A DNA stretch of 64,000 bases, taken from Marinobacter sp. Arc7-DN-1 (GTDB lineage Bacteria > Pseudomonadota > Gammaproteobacteria > Pseudomonadales > Oleiphilaceae). The position numbers and the translations under genes were made by a program. The stretch is from assembly GCF_003441595.1 (NCBI RefSeq), contig NZ_CP031848.1, positions 1,984,001 to 2,048,000 of the forward strand. The letters run 5' to 3'. Below are positions 41,569-51,950 of this stretch, in pieces (the stretch's first letter is position 1; every line of letters starts with the position of its first letter). The notes under the pieces were generated by a model. It was given only the letters and a program-made list of their open reading frames with translations, had not been told where the DNA came from and did not search any database.

Positions 41569-41736
41569 ATCCAGGTAGCCCTGGCTACTCCAAATCCATT
41601 TCCCACCTGACCAGTTGATCATCCCTCCCCGAGCGGGCAATATCACCTCAACCAAACGCAGCAGTCGCGACGCCCTCCAAACCAACATGTCGCACCTATC
41701 GCTCCGCGTTCCCAGAAACACCAAACGGAAGTACTA

Positions 41737-44142
41737 ATGGCATTAACGCTCGAACAACTCGAACGCCACCTATTCAAGGCCGCCGACATTCTGCGGGGTA
41801 AGATGGACGCCTCGGAGTTCAAGGAATACATCTTCGGCATGTTGTTTCTCAAACGCTGCTCCGACGTTTTTGAGCAGCGTTATCAGGAGGTGGTCGCAAA
41901 CCAGGTGGCCAAAGACAAGGGCCAGGTTGAGGCGGAAGCCATCGCGGACATGGAGAACTGGTACAAGTCCACCTTCTACGTCCCCAAGCAGTCCCGCTGG
42001 GATTTCCTGATGAACGACGCCCACCACGGCGTGGGCAACTACCTGAACAAGGCCCTGGCGGGGCTGGAGGAGCACAACGTCAGCCTGGCGGGCGTGCTCG
42101 AACATATCGACTTCACCCGCAAGGTGGGCTCTACCACCCTGCCCGACAAAAAGCTGCGGGATCTGATCGTCCACTTCAGCCAGTACCGCCTACGCAACGA
42201 GGACTTCGAGTTCCCGGATCTGCTGGGCGCGGCCTACGAATACCTGATTGGCGATTTTGCTGATTCAGCCGGCAAGAAAGGCGGCGAGTTCTACACTCCC
42301 CGCTCCGTGGTACGCATGATGGTGCGACTGGCAAATCCCCAGGAAGGCCAGAGCGTTTACGATCCCTGTTGTGGGTCCGGCGGTATGCTGATTCTGTCGA
42401 AAGAATACCTGGAGGAGCAGGGCGGCGATCCGAAACACCTGTCACTGTTCGGGCAAGAGGCGTCCGGCTCCGTCTGGGCAATCGCCAAGATGAACATGCT
42501 ACTTCACGGCATCACCAGCGCCGATCTGCGAAATGAAGACACTCTGACAGACCCCCAGCATGTGGATGGCGGTGAACTGATGCGCTTTGACCGTATCCTC
42601 ACCAATCCGCCCTTCTCCATCGGTTTCTCGCCGAGCACACAGTTCCCTGAACGGTTCCAGTACGGTCAGGTACCGGAAGGCGCCAAGAAAGCCGACCTAA
42701 TGTTTCTCCAGCACATGGTCGCCAGCCTGAAATCCGACGGCATGCTGGCCACCGTCATGCCTCACGGCGTGTTGTTCCGGGGTGGTGATGAGAAGCGCAT
42801 CCGTGCTGGCCTGCTGGAGAACGACCTGGTGGAGGCCGTAATCGGTCTGGCGTCCAGCCTGTTCTATGGTACCGGCATTCCCGCCTGCATATTGATCCTA
42901 CGCAACAAAGGCGCCAAAGCGCCGGAACGCAAAGGCAAGGTGCTGTTCATCAATGCCGACCGGGAATACCACGAAGGCCGTGCCCAGAATCACCTGCTGC
43001 CGGAACATATCGAGAAAATCGTCAGCACATACGAGGCCTTTGCCGAGGCTGACAGCTTTTCGCGCGTTGTCAGCCTGGATGAATTGCGGGAAAACGATTA
43101 CAACCTGAATATCCGCCGCTATGCAGACAACGCCCCACCACCGGAACCCCAGGATGTACGGGCACACCTGGTGGGGGGCATTCCCCTGAAAGAGGTTCAG
43201 GCCAAACAATCTCTGTTTGATGCCCAGGGTCTGGACCCCATGGATTTGCTCGTAGCCAAGCAGGGCGAAGAGGATTACGTGGATTTCCGGGAAAGCCTCA
43301 CCGACAAGGCCAGCATTAAACCGGTTATCGAACAAAACGAAGGCGTCCAGCACAAAGAAGCCCGGCTCAAGGATACTTTCGAAAGCTGGTGGCAGCAGCG
43401 GGGCACCCACATCGGCCAGCTCTCCGGCAACGGCCAGCAACTGAGCGCCCTGCGGGAAGAACTGATTGGCACCTTTACCCACGCCCTGGACCCCATCGGC
43501 ATGCTGGACCGGTTTGCCGTGCGCGGCATCATCGCCGGCTTCTGGGACCAGAACAAAAACGAATTCCGCACCCTGCAGGCTCGTGGCGTGCTGGGCGTGG
43601 TGGACGCCTGGCGCACCAGCATCATCACTCTGCTGGAAGACGACCAGAACAAAACCAATCCACTGGACCACAAACTTGTGATGTTCCTGTTGGCAGACTA
43701 CGTGGCCGAACTGGAAGACCTGCAAGCTCGCAAAGCAGAATTGGACGCCCGAATCAAAGCAGCAACCGCCCAATCGGAGGAAGACGACGACCCCGAACCG
43801 GACGAAGACGCGCCTACCGAGGCGGATATCAAAGTCTGGAAGGCTGAGCGCACCAAGGCCACCAAGACCCTGAAAGCCAAACAAGCCAGCTTTGAGGCGC
43901 GACTTAACGAAGCGGTGGATTCACTGGATGAAGCCGGCGCCGCTGAACTGATGCTGACGATTCTGCATAACGACATGCTGGGGATACTGGACAATTACAT
44001 TCGGAAGCAGAAGCAGGAAGTCATCACTGCATTTGAAATCTGGTGGGACAAGTACTCGGTGACGTTGGCGGATATTGAAGCGGAGCGGGATGAAGCCGCA
44101 AGTATACTGAAGGGATTCCTTACAGGGCTGGGCTATGACTGA
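41737..44142 (+). CDS. hsdM: Type I restriction-modification system methylase subunit HsdM
   Basis: N6-adenine methyltransferase subunit that pairs with HsdS for modification and with HsdR for restriction. The 801-residue product has the N-terminal HsdM domain ([20 protein letters not shown]), SAM-binding [10 protein letters not shown] (about 209-218) and catalytic NPPF (about 290). A long C-terminal extension (about 480-800) has an acidic segment [19 protein letters not shown] and coiled coil. It overlaps hsdS by 8 bp. Confidence 0.95.
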   Translation: MALTLEQLERHLFKAADILRGKMDASEFKEYIFGMLFLKRCSDVFEQRYQEVVANQVAKDKGQVEAEAIADMENWYKSTFYVPKQSRWDFLMNDAHHGVGNYLNKALAGLEEHNVSLAGVLEHIDFTRKVGSTTLPDKKLRDLIVHFSQYRLRNEDFEFPDLLGAAYEYLIGDFADSAGKKGGEFYTPRSVVRMMVRLANPQEGQSVYDPCCGSGGMLILSKEYLEEQGGDPKHLSLFGQEASGSVWAIAKMNMLLHGITSADLRNEDTLTDPQHVDGGELMRFDRILTNPPFSIGFSPSTQFPERFQYGQVPEGAKKADLMFLQHMVASLKSDGMLATVMPHGVLFRGGDEKRIRAGLLENDLVEAVIGLASSLFYGTGIPACILILRNKGAKAPERKGKVLFINADREYHEGRAQNHLLPEHIEKIVSTYEAFAEADSFSRVVSLDELRENDYNLNIRRYADNAPPPEPQDVRAHLVGGIPLKEVQAKQSLFDAQGLDPMDLLVAKQGEEDYVDFRESLTDKASIKPVIEQNEGVQHKEARLKDTFESWWQQRGTHIGQLSGNGQQLSALREELIGTFTHALDPIGMLDRFAVRGIIAGFWDQNKNEFRTLQARGVLGVVDAWRTSIITLLEDDQNKTNPLDHKLVMFLLADYVAELEDLQARKAELDARIKAATAQSEEDDDPEPDEDAPTEADIKVWKAERTKATKTLKAKQASFEARLNEAVDSLDEAGAAELMLTILHNDMLGILDNYIRKQKQEVITAFEIWWDKYSVTLADIEAERDEAASILKGFLTGLGYD

Positions 44143-45454
44143 TTACGAACGTACTTTAGCTGATCTACCAGATGACTGGGCGATAGCAACAGTTGAAGAT
44201 TTGGGATCAGTAGTTAGTGGCGGAACGCCCAGTCGGGAAATAGCTAATTTCTGGGGGGGCACCATTCCGTGGGTTACCCCCGGCGAGTTGACTTCATTAA
44301 ATACAAAGACGCTCCACCTGACTAATGAATCGATCACCGATGAAGGGCTCCGCCAAAGCGGCGCCAATCTTCTCCCTGCTGGCAGCCTGCTAGTCACTAC
44401 TCGTGCATCTCTTGGATACTGTGCTATCAACTCGGTCCCGGTAACGACCAATCAGGGTTTCAAGAACATTGTCTTTCGTCAAAGCTCAAATCCTGATTTT
44501 TATTACCACTGGTCGAGAAAGATAAGCTCAGAGCTGAAACGCAGAGCGTCCGGGACGACCTTCCTGGAGATATCCGGATCAGACTTCAAGCAAATTAAAC
44601 TCCCTGCTCCGCCCTCAGCAGAGCAGCAAAAGATCGCCCAGATCCTCGACATCCTGGACACCCAAATCCAGAAAAACGCAGCCCTGATCGCCAAGCTAGA
44701 AAAAATCAAGGAAGGCCTGCTCCACGACCTGCTAACCCGAGGCGTCGACCAGAACGGCCAGCTCCGCCCCGCGCCTGATCAGGTGCCGGAGCTTTATAAG
44801 AAGTCAGCTTCAGGATTGATTCCTAAGGAGTGGGAAGTTCGCCAACTCGGAACCATGTCTGAAATTGTTAGCGGTGTAACCCTGGGAGGACCGCAGCCCA
44901 GCAGTTCATGGCCTCTGGTCGCATACCTCAGAGTCGCAAATGTGCAGGATGGGTACCTCTACCTTGAGCAGGTCAAGTTCCTTAGGGTCAAACCTGCAGA
45001 TGTCGAAAAGTTCCGCTTGATTCCTGGTGATGTATTGATGAACGAGGGCGGTGATTTCGACAAACTGGGTAGAGGCACTGTCTGGGAGGGTGAAATAGAG
45101 CCCTGCATCCACCAGAATCACGTTTTCCGTGTCCGAACATTTCCCGAATTGTTAGACCCGTACTTTTTGGCGTACTTTTCCGGCTCCTCAAGGGGCAAGG
45201 CCTACTTCGTCAAATCGTCGAAACAAAGCACGAACCTCGCATCAATCAACTCAATGCAGCTAAAGGCTTTTGAAGTTCCAGTGCCGCCTTTTGCAGAGCA
45301 ATCAGCGATAGTCGATTATCTTCGGTCATATAAAAAGCGTCTCGAATTAGAGGGCCGCAACATGGGGAAACTGAAGGCTCAGAAAACCGGCTTAATGGAT
45401 GATCTCCTCACCGGCCACGTCCGCGTCACTCCCCTGCTCAAGGATGCAGTATGA
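44135..45454 (+). CDS. hsdS: Type I restriction-modification specificity subunit HsdS
   Basis: DNA-recognition subunit with two target-recognition domains: TRD1 from [20 protein letters not shown], and TRD2 from [20 protein letters not shown]. They are separated by the conserved coiled-coil spacer [20 protein letters not shown], and a second such helix follows TRD2. The 439-residue length is normal. The recognition sequence cannot be predicted from sequence alone. Confidence 0.95.
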   Translation: MTDYERTLADLPDDWAIATVEDLGSVVSGGTPSREIANFWGGTIPWVTPGELTSLNTKTLHLTNESITDEGLRQSGANLLPAGSLLVTTRASLGYCAINSVPVTTNQGFKNIVFRQSSNPDFYYHWSRKISSELKRRASGTTFLEISGSDFKQIKLPAPPSAEQQKIAQILDILDTQIQKNAALIAKLEKIKEGLLHDLLTRGVDQNGQLRPAPDQVPELYKKSASGLIPKEWEVRQLGTMSEIVSGVTLGGPQPSSSWPLVAYLRVANVQDGYLYLEQVKFLRVKPADVEKFRLIPGDVLMNEGGDFDKLGRGTVWEGEIEPCIHQNHVFRVRTFPELLDPYFLAYFSGSSRGKAYFVKSSKQSTNLASINSMQLKAFEVPVPPFAEQSAIVDYLRSYKKRLELEGRNMGKLKAQKTGLMDDLLTGHVRVTPLLKDAV

Positions 45455-45489
45455 CTATCCTCGACGGCACTAACACTGAGGTTTAATTC

Positions 45490-45942
45490 ATGATTGAGTA
45501 TTGTCGAGGAAATTTACTGGAGGCCGACGCAGAGGCACTGGTGAATCCCGTTAACACTCAGGGCGCTATGGGAAAAGGTCTTGCCTTGGCATTCAAAAAC
45601 GCATTCCCGGAAAATTTCCGTGCCTATACGCAAGCTTGCCAATACGGTCAGGTCAGGACCGGCAAAATGTTTACAACCGAGCAGCAAACACTGCTTGAAC
45701 CTCGCTGGATCATCAACTTTCCAACCAAGCAGCACTGGCGCGATCCATCGAAGCTGGAGTGGATAGACCAGGGGTTGGCAGATCTCAGAGCAGTGCTGGC
45801 CGAGAAACAGATCTTATCCGTTGCCATACCGCCACTTGGATGCGGCCTTGGCGGGCTGGACTGGGAACTGGTCAAACCACGAATTGAAGATGCGCTTGCT
45901 GACCTTGCTGGCACCCGGATACTGATCTTTGAGCCCTTATAG
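45490..45942 (+). CDS. Macrodomain protein (DarG-like/ADP-ribose binding)
   Basis: 150 residues consisting of a single macrodomain: GNLLEADAEALVNPVNTQGAMGKGLAL, INFPTKQHWRDPSKLEWIDQGL and IPPLGCGLGGLDWELV are the ADP-ribose-binding loops typical of the DarG/TARG1-like clade. Such domains reverse ADP-ribosylation. No DarT toxin is adjacent and the DarG C-terminal domain is absent. It sits directly after hsdS within the RM locus, on the same strand. Whether it serves the RM system or is a separate immunity gene is unknown. Confidence 0.88.
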   Translation: MIEYCRGNLLEADAEALVNPVNTQGAMGKGLALAFKNAFPENFRAYTQACQYGQVRTGKMFTTEQQTLLEPRWIINFPTKQHWRDPSKLEWIDQGLADLRAVLAEKQILSVAIPPLGCGLGGLDWELVKPRIEDALADLAGTRILIFEPL

Positions 45943-46589
45943 CCCAAGCATGAATAATCGACGACGCATCAAATAGCAGCATGCGTATCTTCCAGCTGAC
46001 GCAGGTCCGCTAGTTTCAGGTTATCCAGTTAAGAGCTGGCCCTGGCCAGGGTGATGCGTTGCTCATTGAGGTGGACCCAATCAGTTGGACAACCTGATGG
46101 TGTTCCTAAGCTATGATCCTGTTGTTTCCCTGGCTCAGGCTGCCAAGGCTATGGTTTGCCCATAGTACACCTCATCTGGTGTTTGATAATCAAGGTTTTG
46201 ATGGTACCGGGTCTGGTTGTAATGCCGGAAGTACCGGTGGAGCGCCTGTTTCAGGTGCTGTCCATCCTCGAATGCAGTGAGGTAGACGCACTCGTGTTTG
46301 ACGCTGCGCCAGAGCCGTTCCACGAAAATGTTGTCATGGTAGCAGCCTTTGCCGTCCATGCTAATCCGGATGCCATGCTCTTTGAGAACACTTGTGAAGG
46401 CCTCGCTGGTGAACTGGGCACCCTGATCAGTATTGAAGATTTCCGGCGCTCCATGGCGCTGTAGGGCCTCCTCCAGGGCATCAATGCAGAAGTCTGTGTC
46501 CATGGTATTGGAAACCCGCCAGGCCAGCACCTTGCGGCTGTACCAGTCGATGATGGCGACCAGGTACATGAAGCCCCGAGCCAGCGGAA

Positions 46590-48862
46590 GTAGAGTAAGA
46601 GGCAGGGCGTAGTCGGACTATTTCCCTGCCTCTCCTCTCCGAACCGGACGTGCACCTTTCAGCGCATCCGGCTCTCCGCCTAAACGCTGGCGAAGGCCAT
46701 AGCAACTTCGGGAAAGCGAGAGGTCCACGTGTTTCTGGACTCTGTCCTCAGGTAGGGATTACCATCTGGAAGACGCCAACGGAATCGCTTTTTCCCGTGA
46801 CCGACGAGTCGGTATAGGATAGCTCCACTGAATAGCCCCTGATTGGTTTTGCCATACAGCACCCAAGTCTTACTTTGACCTGAAGCCGGGACTTTGAACC
46901 AGTGACGCATCAGCGGTTTGAGCCGGGAGCGATATTTGCGGCCCAGCCAATGGGCCAGTTTCCAGAACACGACACCATCGATGTAGCTGAAGACTTTCGC
47001 TTTGTAATCGACGAACTGATAGAACGCCGCCCAGCCTTTCAGCTTTCGGTTGATGGATTCGACCATGTCGATTTTGCTTTCACTATAATTGCCTGACAGC
47101 TTAGCGGTTAAAGATGCTGCAAAGTTACGTGCCTTATCCCGGGGGATCGTCGCCACCACCCGCATATCGCCATAACGGCTTCGCTTGCGGATGATGCGAT
47201 GCCCCAGGAACACGAAGCCGTCGTTCACATGGGTAATCTTGGTTTTATCCATGTTAAGTTTCAGCTTAAGAGTTCCTTCCAGCATCTCCCGGCATTCTTC
47301 TCTAATCGCCTCTGCCTGGGCTTTGGTGCCCTTGACGATAACCACAAAGTCATCGGCGTAGCGGCAGTATGCGACAGCTGGCTTCCATTGTCGGTTCTCT
47401 CGGATGGCTGAGCTTCGACCGATCTGGATACTGTGGTTCCAGTACCATCGATCTTTCCGGGCTTTCTTGCCAAGGTAGCGCTGGTTCAGGTGCTGATCGA
47501 ATTCATGCAACATGATATTCGATAGCAGTGGTGAGATAACGCCACCTTGGGGCACGCCTTCGCTTGCCGCCCGGAATAGGCCTGCATCAATGTGACCGGC
47601 TTTGATCAATCGCCAAAGAAGGTTCAGGAAGCGTCGGTCCCTGATTCTGCGGCGTACAGCTTTCATCAGCAGCCGGTGATGCACGGTGTCAAAGTAGCTG
47701 GACAGATCCCCTTCAATGACCCAGCGTCCACGCGTTTCACCATTGTCCGTCAGTTGTAGTTTTACTGTGCGGATTGCATGGTGAACGCTTCGCTCCGGTC
47801 GGAACCCGTAGGAGAGCGTATGGAAGTCGCTTTCCCACATGGGCTCCATCGCCATTAACATAGCCCGTTGAACGATGCGGTCGCGCAAGGTGGGGATGCC
47901 CAGTGGCCGTTGCTTGCCGTTGGCCTTCGGGATATACACCCTTCGAGCCGGTAACGGCTGATAAGCATCAGAGAGTAAATCGTGCCTGATTTGCTTCAGA
48001 ATGGTCGGCAGTCTGGCCTGAACAGTCAGCTTGGTCTCCCCGTCTATCCCGGGCGTGTTTGCCCCTTTGGAAGATAGGGTGATCCGAGCTGCTTCTGTAA
48101 GCCAGTCAGGCTGTGCTATCAGGCGCAACAGCCGGTCCACCCGGCGAGCGGGGTCGGCTGTTGTCCAAGTCGCTAGCTTGCGTTGCATTTCGCTGATTAT
48201 CAAAGGTCTTCACCTTGTTTGGTCAGGTAGTTTGCTTGGCAAACACGTTTAAACTGCTCCCCTTCGCCATGTAATGGGCTTTCCCCATCGCGGACTACTA
48301 CGGGAGCTCCGCCAGTCAATTTGGCATCGGGGTCATGCCCCTTTGGCATCCAATATTGACCTTCCCCGGTTCACCTATCTGGACTCCAGCATGCTGAGGA
48401 GGCTGCCCATCGCACTCTTTACCCTTGCTTGCCGCAAGTTGACAGGAAGCAGCAGTCCGTTCTGTGATGGATACTGCTGTACCAAAGCCCTAGCTACTAA
48501 TTCAGGCTTCTTCGTTCGGCAGCGCTTACATTTCAGACTGCCTCACCTTCCTGTACGGCTTATCAGGTCACGTAAGCCGTGGTGACATTTCAACCCACAG
48601 AGGCGGATGAATGGGTTCATGTTCTTCAGCCTTTCAACACTCAGCCTTGAGGATCATCTTGGCTTAGTGACCTCGCCTCAATCCCCGTTGTCAGCGGGTT
48701 ACATCACCCTGCGGGCATACCGCAGGTCACTGCCGCTCAGGCTCACCACCCTCACAGTAGGTGGGATTGTTTCGTTACCTCTTCATGAGGTAATGGTTCA
48801 ATATTCCAGATAGACTCGTGGTTCATTTGAGCTTCCGTGCTCGCCCTGAACTCCGGGCACAC
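46590..48862 (-). mobile_element. Intact-looking group II intron inserted in IS3 orfB
   Basis: On the minus strand it starts GTGTGCCCGG at 48862 and ends CTCTAC at 46590, with a classical 34-nt domain V at 46641-46674 and a hairpin domain VI after it. Both boundaries are fixed by exact restoration of the transposase frame. It encodes an uninterrupted 507-residue reverse transcriptase, so unlike the intron at 5750-7678 it may still be mobile. Confidence 0.9.
46680..48203 (-). CDS. ltrA: Group II intron reverse transcriptase/maturase
   Basis: 507 residues. RT motifs in order: GIPTLRDRIVQRAMLMAMEP, YGFRPERSVHHAI, IEGDLSSYFDTVHH, GVPQGGVISPLLSNI, the catalytic YADD (about residue 281) and LKLNMDKTKITHV. 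The X/maturase domain has INRKLKGWAAFYQ, followed by a basic C-terminal region FWKLAHWLGRKYRSRLKP. No HNH endonuclease motif is evident. It promotes splicing of and retrohoming by its intron; the frame is complete. Confidence 0.93.
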   Translation of the reverse strand: MIISEMQRKLATWTTADPARRVDRLLRLIAQPDWLTEAARITLSSKGANTPGIDGETKLTVQARLPTILKQIRHDLLSDAYQPLPARRVYIPKANGKQRPLGIPTLRDRIVQRAMLMAMEPMWESDFHTLSYGFRPERSVHHAIRTVKLQLTDNGETRGRWVIEGDLSSYFDTVHHRLLMKAVRRRIRDRRFLNLLWRLIKAGHIDAGLFRAASEGVPQGGVISPLLSNIMLHEFDQHLNQRYLGKKARKDRWYWNHSIQIGRSSAIRENRQWKPAVAYCRYADDFVVIVKGTKAQAEAIREECREMLEGTLKLKLNMDKTKITHVNDGFVFLGHRIIRKRSRYGDMRVVATIPRDKARNFAASLTAKLSGNYSESKIDMVESINRKLKGWAAFYQFVDYKAKVFSYIDGVVFWKLAHWLGRKYRSRLKPLMRHWFKVPASGQSKTWVLYGKTNQGLFSGAILYRLVGHGKKRFRWRLPDGNPYLRTESRNTWTSRFPEVAMAFASV

Positions 48863-49255
48863 TATAACTGATATCAGCCGCCCACACCTGATTGGGGCGG
48901 TCGATCATCAGCCCTTTGAGCAGGTACGGATAGATCTTGTGCCCGTCACCCGGAATGCTGGTTCTGGGCCGCGGATACACGGCCTGAATGCCCATGATGC
49001 GCATCAGCCGTTGCACTCGCTTGCGATTGATCTGATGGCCCTTACGCTGCAAGTAAACACGCATCTTGCGAGAACCATAATACGGTGTTTCCAGATGCTG
49101 CCGGTCGATCAGATGCATCAAATTCAGGTCCTCCTGTGGCTGTTCACGAGGGACATAATAGATCGAGGAACGGCTCAGCTTGAGCAGCTCACACTGGCGC
49201 GAAATGCTGACCTGGGGATGACCACGCTCGATCATCGTCAACCGCTGTTGACGGC

Positions 49256-49540
49256 TTACTGATCGAGCTTGCGCGACAAAAAATCGCGTTCTACCGTCAG
49301 TCGGCCGATCTCGCGATAAAGCTCGTCAGAACTGGGCTCGTTGGACTGCTTGCCAGACTTTTTCTTGCCTTCGAAGAGGTCCGGAGCATTCTCCAGCAGC
49401 TCACGCTTCCAAGTGCTGACCATGGTGGGGTGGATCTGGAAACGGGCAGCGATTTCGGATGTGGTCTGGTCACCCTTGAGGGCGGCCAGGGCGACTTTGG
49501 ACTTGAACGATGCGCTGTATTGCTTGCGTTTCTTGCTCAT
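49256..49540 (-). CDS. IS3-family transposase OrfA
   Basis: 94 residues starting MSKKRKQYSASFKSKVALAA, with the helix-turn-helix TTSEIAARFQIHPTMVSTWKRE and a C-terminal leucine-zipper-like helix EIGRLTVERDFLSRKL. It binds IS ends and, through programmed frameshifting with OrfB, forms the transposase. Intact, but its OrfB partner is split by the intron. Confidence 0.93.
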   Translation of the reverse strand: MSKKRKQYSASFKSKVALAALKGDQTTSEIAARFQIHPTMVSTWKRELLENAPDLFEGKKKSGKQSNEPSSDELYREIGRLTVERDFLSRKLDQ

Positions 49541-50827
49541 GATTCTCCTCCTTGTGGAGATGATGAATCAGAGCTTAGGCACCTGTCCAAATTTCGGGGT
49601 CCACTTCACATGAAGGGCATCTAGCACAGTGCCTACATAGCTTTTTCCAAAGACTCTCACCGGCTCCTTGAAGCGATAGCGGGAACCGCCGCTGCTCTGT
49701 CGTTCAATCACAGGCAGGGATTGTTTCCACCTGCGGTAGGCCTGGTAGTCTTCCTGTGGAAGCAACCCAGAATCCATCATCCTGCGCAGAATGACTTCGG
49801 GACTGACACACCAGCGCCGGGCATCGTCTTCCAGGAACAGGTCATAGGCCGTTACGTCATCTTCCGGGAAGCGCTTTAGTCCAGCTTCTCCAAGAACTTT
49901 TCTGGTACAAGCAGGTTACCCGCAAATCGATTCGCTGCGACCTCGTTAACGCTGTGGCTATAGAAATCGTCTTCGTCATCGACAAAACTCTCGCGGTGAA
50001 GCAGCAAATGACCCAGTTCGTGCATCATGGTAAAGGCTTGGGCACCTTCGGATTGCTGCTTCTTGATGAAGATGACCGGAAAGCTGTCGAAATACAGGGA
50101 AAAACCCCGAATGGGACTTTCCTTGGGAATCTGCCACTGCCCTGCATAGCCATTACTCAGGAAGACCAGAATGTTCTTGGCCTCCACAGCTGCCCGCATA
50201 TCGGCAAAACTCTGCCCCGGCTGAAGCCCAAGCCAAGCGCGAGCTAACTTCGCTGCCTGCTCTGGTCGCGGAGCATTCACCGCAAATTTTTCTGGATACC
50301 AATCTGTCTCAGCCGGCTCACCCAAGTCTTCACGGAGACTAAGGTAAGTGAGGCGCTGACGCTCGGTTCGTTCAACCAAAGCACGGAAACGGGGGCTCAG
50401 TTGAGGTTTCTGATTATTCAGTGTCCGGAACTGGACAGAATGAACGCGTCCCTCACTGACGGGGCCCTCTTCGAGAAAAAACAGCAAGCCTCGGTTGAAG
50501 TGTAAGGCTAGCTTCTGCAACTGTTTGACGGAAAGAGCTTCCTTTCCCTCAAGTGCCTTCTCAAGGGTAGCGAGGGCAATACCTGTCTCGTGGGCAAGTT
50601 CCTCAACAGAAACACCCAGGTCGTCACAGCACCAAAGAATTCGAGACGGGTTCACACCCTTGATCTTTTCCATAGCGCGAATCATAGTAGGAGACCCGTT
50701 AGATATCAGCGATCAGTTAAACGCAATTGCGATCAAAATCAGTGCGCTGAAACAGGGGGAACAAAAGTGGCTATTGATGAGCTTAATCGAGAAAGCCATG
50801 GGCAAAAAATCACTGGCCTGAAAACAG

Positions 50828-50855
50828 AGAGGCCCGCTATACAGCGGGCCTCTCC
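50828..50855. terminator. Inverted repeat, candidate terminator of the 72-residue gene
   Basis: GAGAGGCCCGC/GCGGGCCTCTC around a 6-nt loop. On the minus strand the stem is followed by TGTTTTC, about 30 bp after the 50884-51102 gene. It is moderately convincing as a terminator. Confidence 0.5.
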
Positions 50856-50883
50856 TAAAGCAATCGAATCATGTTGTCAGCTT

Positions 50884-51102
50884 TCAGGCCTTTTGGCCAG
50901 CCATACTAACTGGCTCGTTGACCCAGCGCTGCTTGAATTTGCGCAGTTTGACAGCTGAAACCTTGTACTTTGGCTTCTTTGGCATCCCCAAATCTTGCCT
51001 GGCCTGTTCAAGCTGTTGATCTGTCGGATTTTCCGGTACAGAAACTTTGCATCCAGACGGCTTATGCAGCTCATCGTGGTGCATCTGTTTTGCGGCGCTC
51101 AT
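50884..51102 (-). CDS. Small hypothetical protein
   Basis: 72 residues from MSAAKQMHHDELHKPSGCKV, with a strong AGGAGG ribosome site directly upstream that decides this start over a longer frame. Basic C-terminal part (PKKPKYKVSAVKLRKFKQRW). No family recognised. It lies between the ImmA/IrrE pseudogene and the 190-residue gene, all on the minus strand inside the split RM locus. Confidence 0.6.
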   Translation of the reverse strand: MSAAKQMHHDELHKPSGCKVSVPENPTDQQLEQARQDLGMPKKPKYKVSAVKLRKFKQRWVNEPVSMAGQKA

Positions 51103-51184
51103 AAGACCACCTCCTATTCGATTGTTCATTAGTATGCACAATGCCGTGACTAGACACAAATACGAGCATGCCACGACGCACTTA

Positions 51185-51757
51185 TCACCCATCAAGATTC
51201 AAGTAAAAGTAGTCATACGGAAAGTTTCTGTCACTCTCGCGATACCGGCCCTCAAAAACTTCCATAAAATATTGAAAAACCTGTGCATTTTTATTTGGGC
51301 GGGTCAACAACACACGCCTTTTATCGATCAGTGAGGCATAGTAAGCGGCGCACTGAACCGCTATACCCGTGATATAGCCTTGGAACGGGTTGTCTATCGG
51401 GTTTCCTGAGAGAAAATCAATTCGAACATGGCTTGTAGCTTTGTGACCTTTGGAAACACGACCCTGCGCTGCGCCGACAAGCCTCGCTGATTCTCGCGCT
51501 TCCGGCACATAGAAAATCCCGACATCAAAGTTCCGTGGCCTTTTGACGTTATTGGTCCGGGAAAGCAACTCCAGCCAATCCAGCCCTGAATTCCAGTGAG
51601 CAACCTCACTTCGAACGTTTTCCTCACTCAGGGCATCCAGCATCAGGTGGCCCCCAAACACATCCTGAAACTCGTCCATGCAGAGTTTGTAGGCCTTTTG
51701 CCTGATAAGCAGATAACGCTTCCAGGCCTCGCTTTTCTGCAAGCTTTGGGAAGACAC
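51185..51757 (-). CDS. Hypothetical protein inside the RM locus
   Basis: 190 residues starting MSSQSLQKSEAWKRYLLIRQ. Helical N-terminal third, then alternating strands and helices with FDVGIFYVPEARESARLVGA, IDFLSGNPIDNPFQGYI and AAYYASLIDKRRVLLTRPN, a pattern loosely like a GNAT acetyltransferase fold but without a clear acetyl-CoA loop. No family assigned. It is on the opposite strand between hsdS and hsdR. Confidence 0.6.
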   Translation of the reverse strand: MSSQSLQKSEAWKRYLLIRQKAYKLCMDEFQDVFGGHLMLDALSEENVRSEVAHWNSGLDWLELLSRTNNVKRPRNFDVGIFYVPEARESARLVGAAQGRVSKGHKATSHVRIDFLSGNPIDNPFQGYITGIAVQCAAYYASLIDKRRVLLTRPNKNAQVFQYFMEVFEGRYRESDRNFPYDYFYLNLDG

Positions 51758-51950
51758 GTAGTTTCCTTTCGGTTCTATTTACGTCAACTAGAGGATGAAC
51801 GACTACTCGTTGACCTCCGGTCGCCAAGCATAATAGGTTGAACTGCAACTGTTAATGGGTGGATATGCATTCACTGCTATGATCTGATTAAGCGCAAACT
51901 CTGAACTGCGCCCCCAAAACGTCAAACCTGGTGTATCAAAAGGAGCAGTA

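Larger units (their letters stand above)
46135..49241 (-). pseudogene. IS3 transposase OrfB (DDE integrase), split by group II intron
   Basis: The 5' exon (48863-49241) encodes HTH_21-type sequence and the start of the rve domain with QVWAADISY. The 3' exon (46135-46589) resumes with PLARGFMYLVAIIDWYSRKV and contains the DDE residues Asp in NTDQGAQF and Glu in NIFVERLWRSVK. Removing 46590-48862 restores a continuous frame across SYIPLARGF, so splicing could in principle produce active OrfB. At the DNA level the gene is interrupted. Confidence 0.88.
46072..49603 (-). mobile_element. IS3-family insertion sequence, itself interrupted by a group II intron
   Basis: Terminal inverted repeats TGGACCCAATCAGTTGGACA (46072-46091) and its imperfect complement at 49584-49603 bound a 3532-bp unit; without the 2273-bp intron it is about 1.26 kb, the normal IS3-family size. 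It encodes orfA and a split orfB. No 3-bp target duplication is evident at the edges. It lies inside the ImmA/IrrE gene. Confidence 0.88.
45969..50685 (-). pseudogene. HTH-ImmA/IrrE metallopeptidase gene, disrupted by frameshift, nonsense codon and IS3 insertion
   Basis: The intact N-terminal part (49876-50685) has an HTH (GVSVEELAHETGIALATLEKAL) and an ImmA/IrrE zinc peptidase with HELGH. A one-base frameshift near 49880 ends it after FLEKLD; the next frame continues RFPEDDVTAYDLFLEDDARR and IERQSSGGSRYRFKEPVRVF up to the IS edge at 49604. The 3' end lies beyond the IS at 45969-46071 (LNEQRITLARASS-stop-LDNLKLADLRQLE) with an internal TAA. It once regulated or cleaved a partner; now it is certainly non-functional as a whole. 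Confidence 0.85.

Noticed and set aside
46590..48862. Retron or defence-associated reverse transcriptase
   Set aside because: A 34-nt domain V, intron end motifs and exact restoration of the transposase frame identify a group II intron.
50692..50823. Short plus-strand frame ending KWLLMSLIEKAMGKKSLA
   Set aside because: Protein-like composition, but no start codon or ribosome site; kept only as a possibility.
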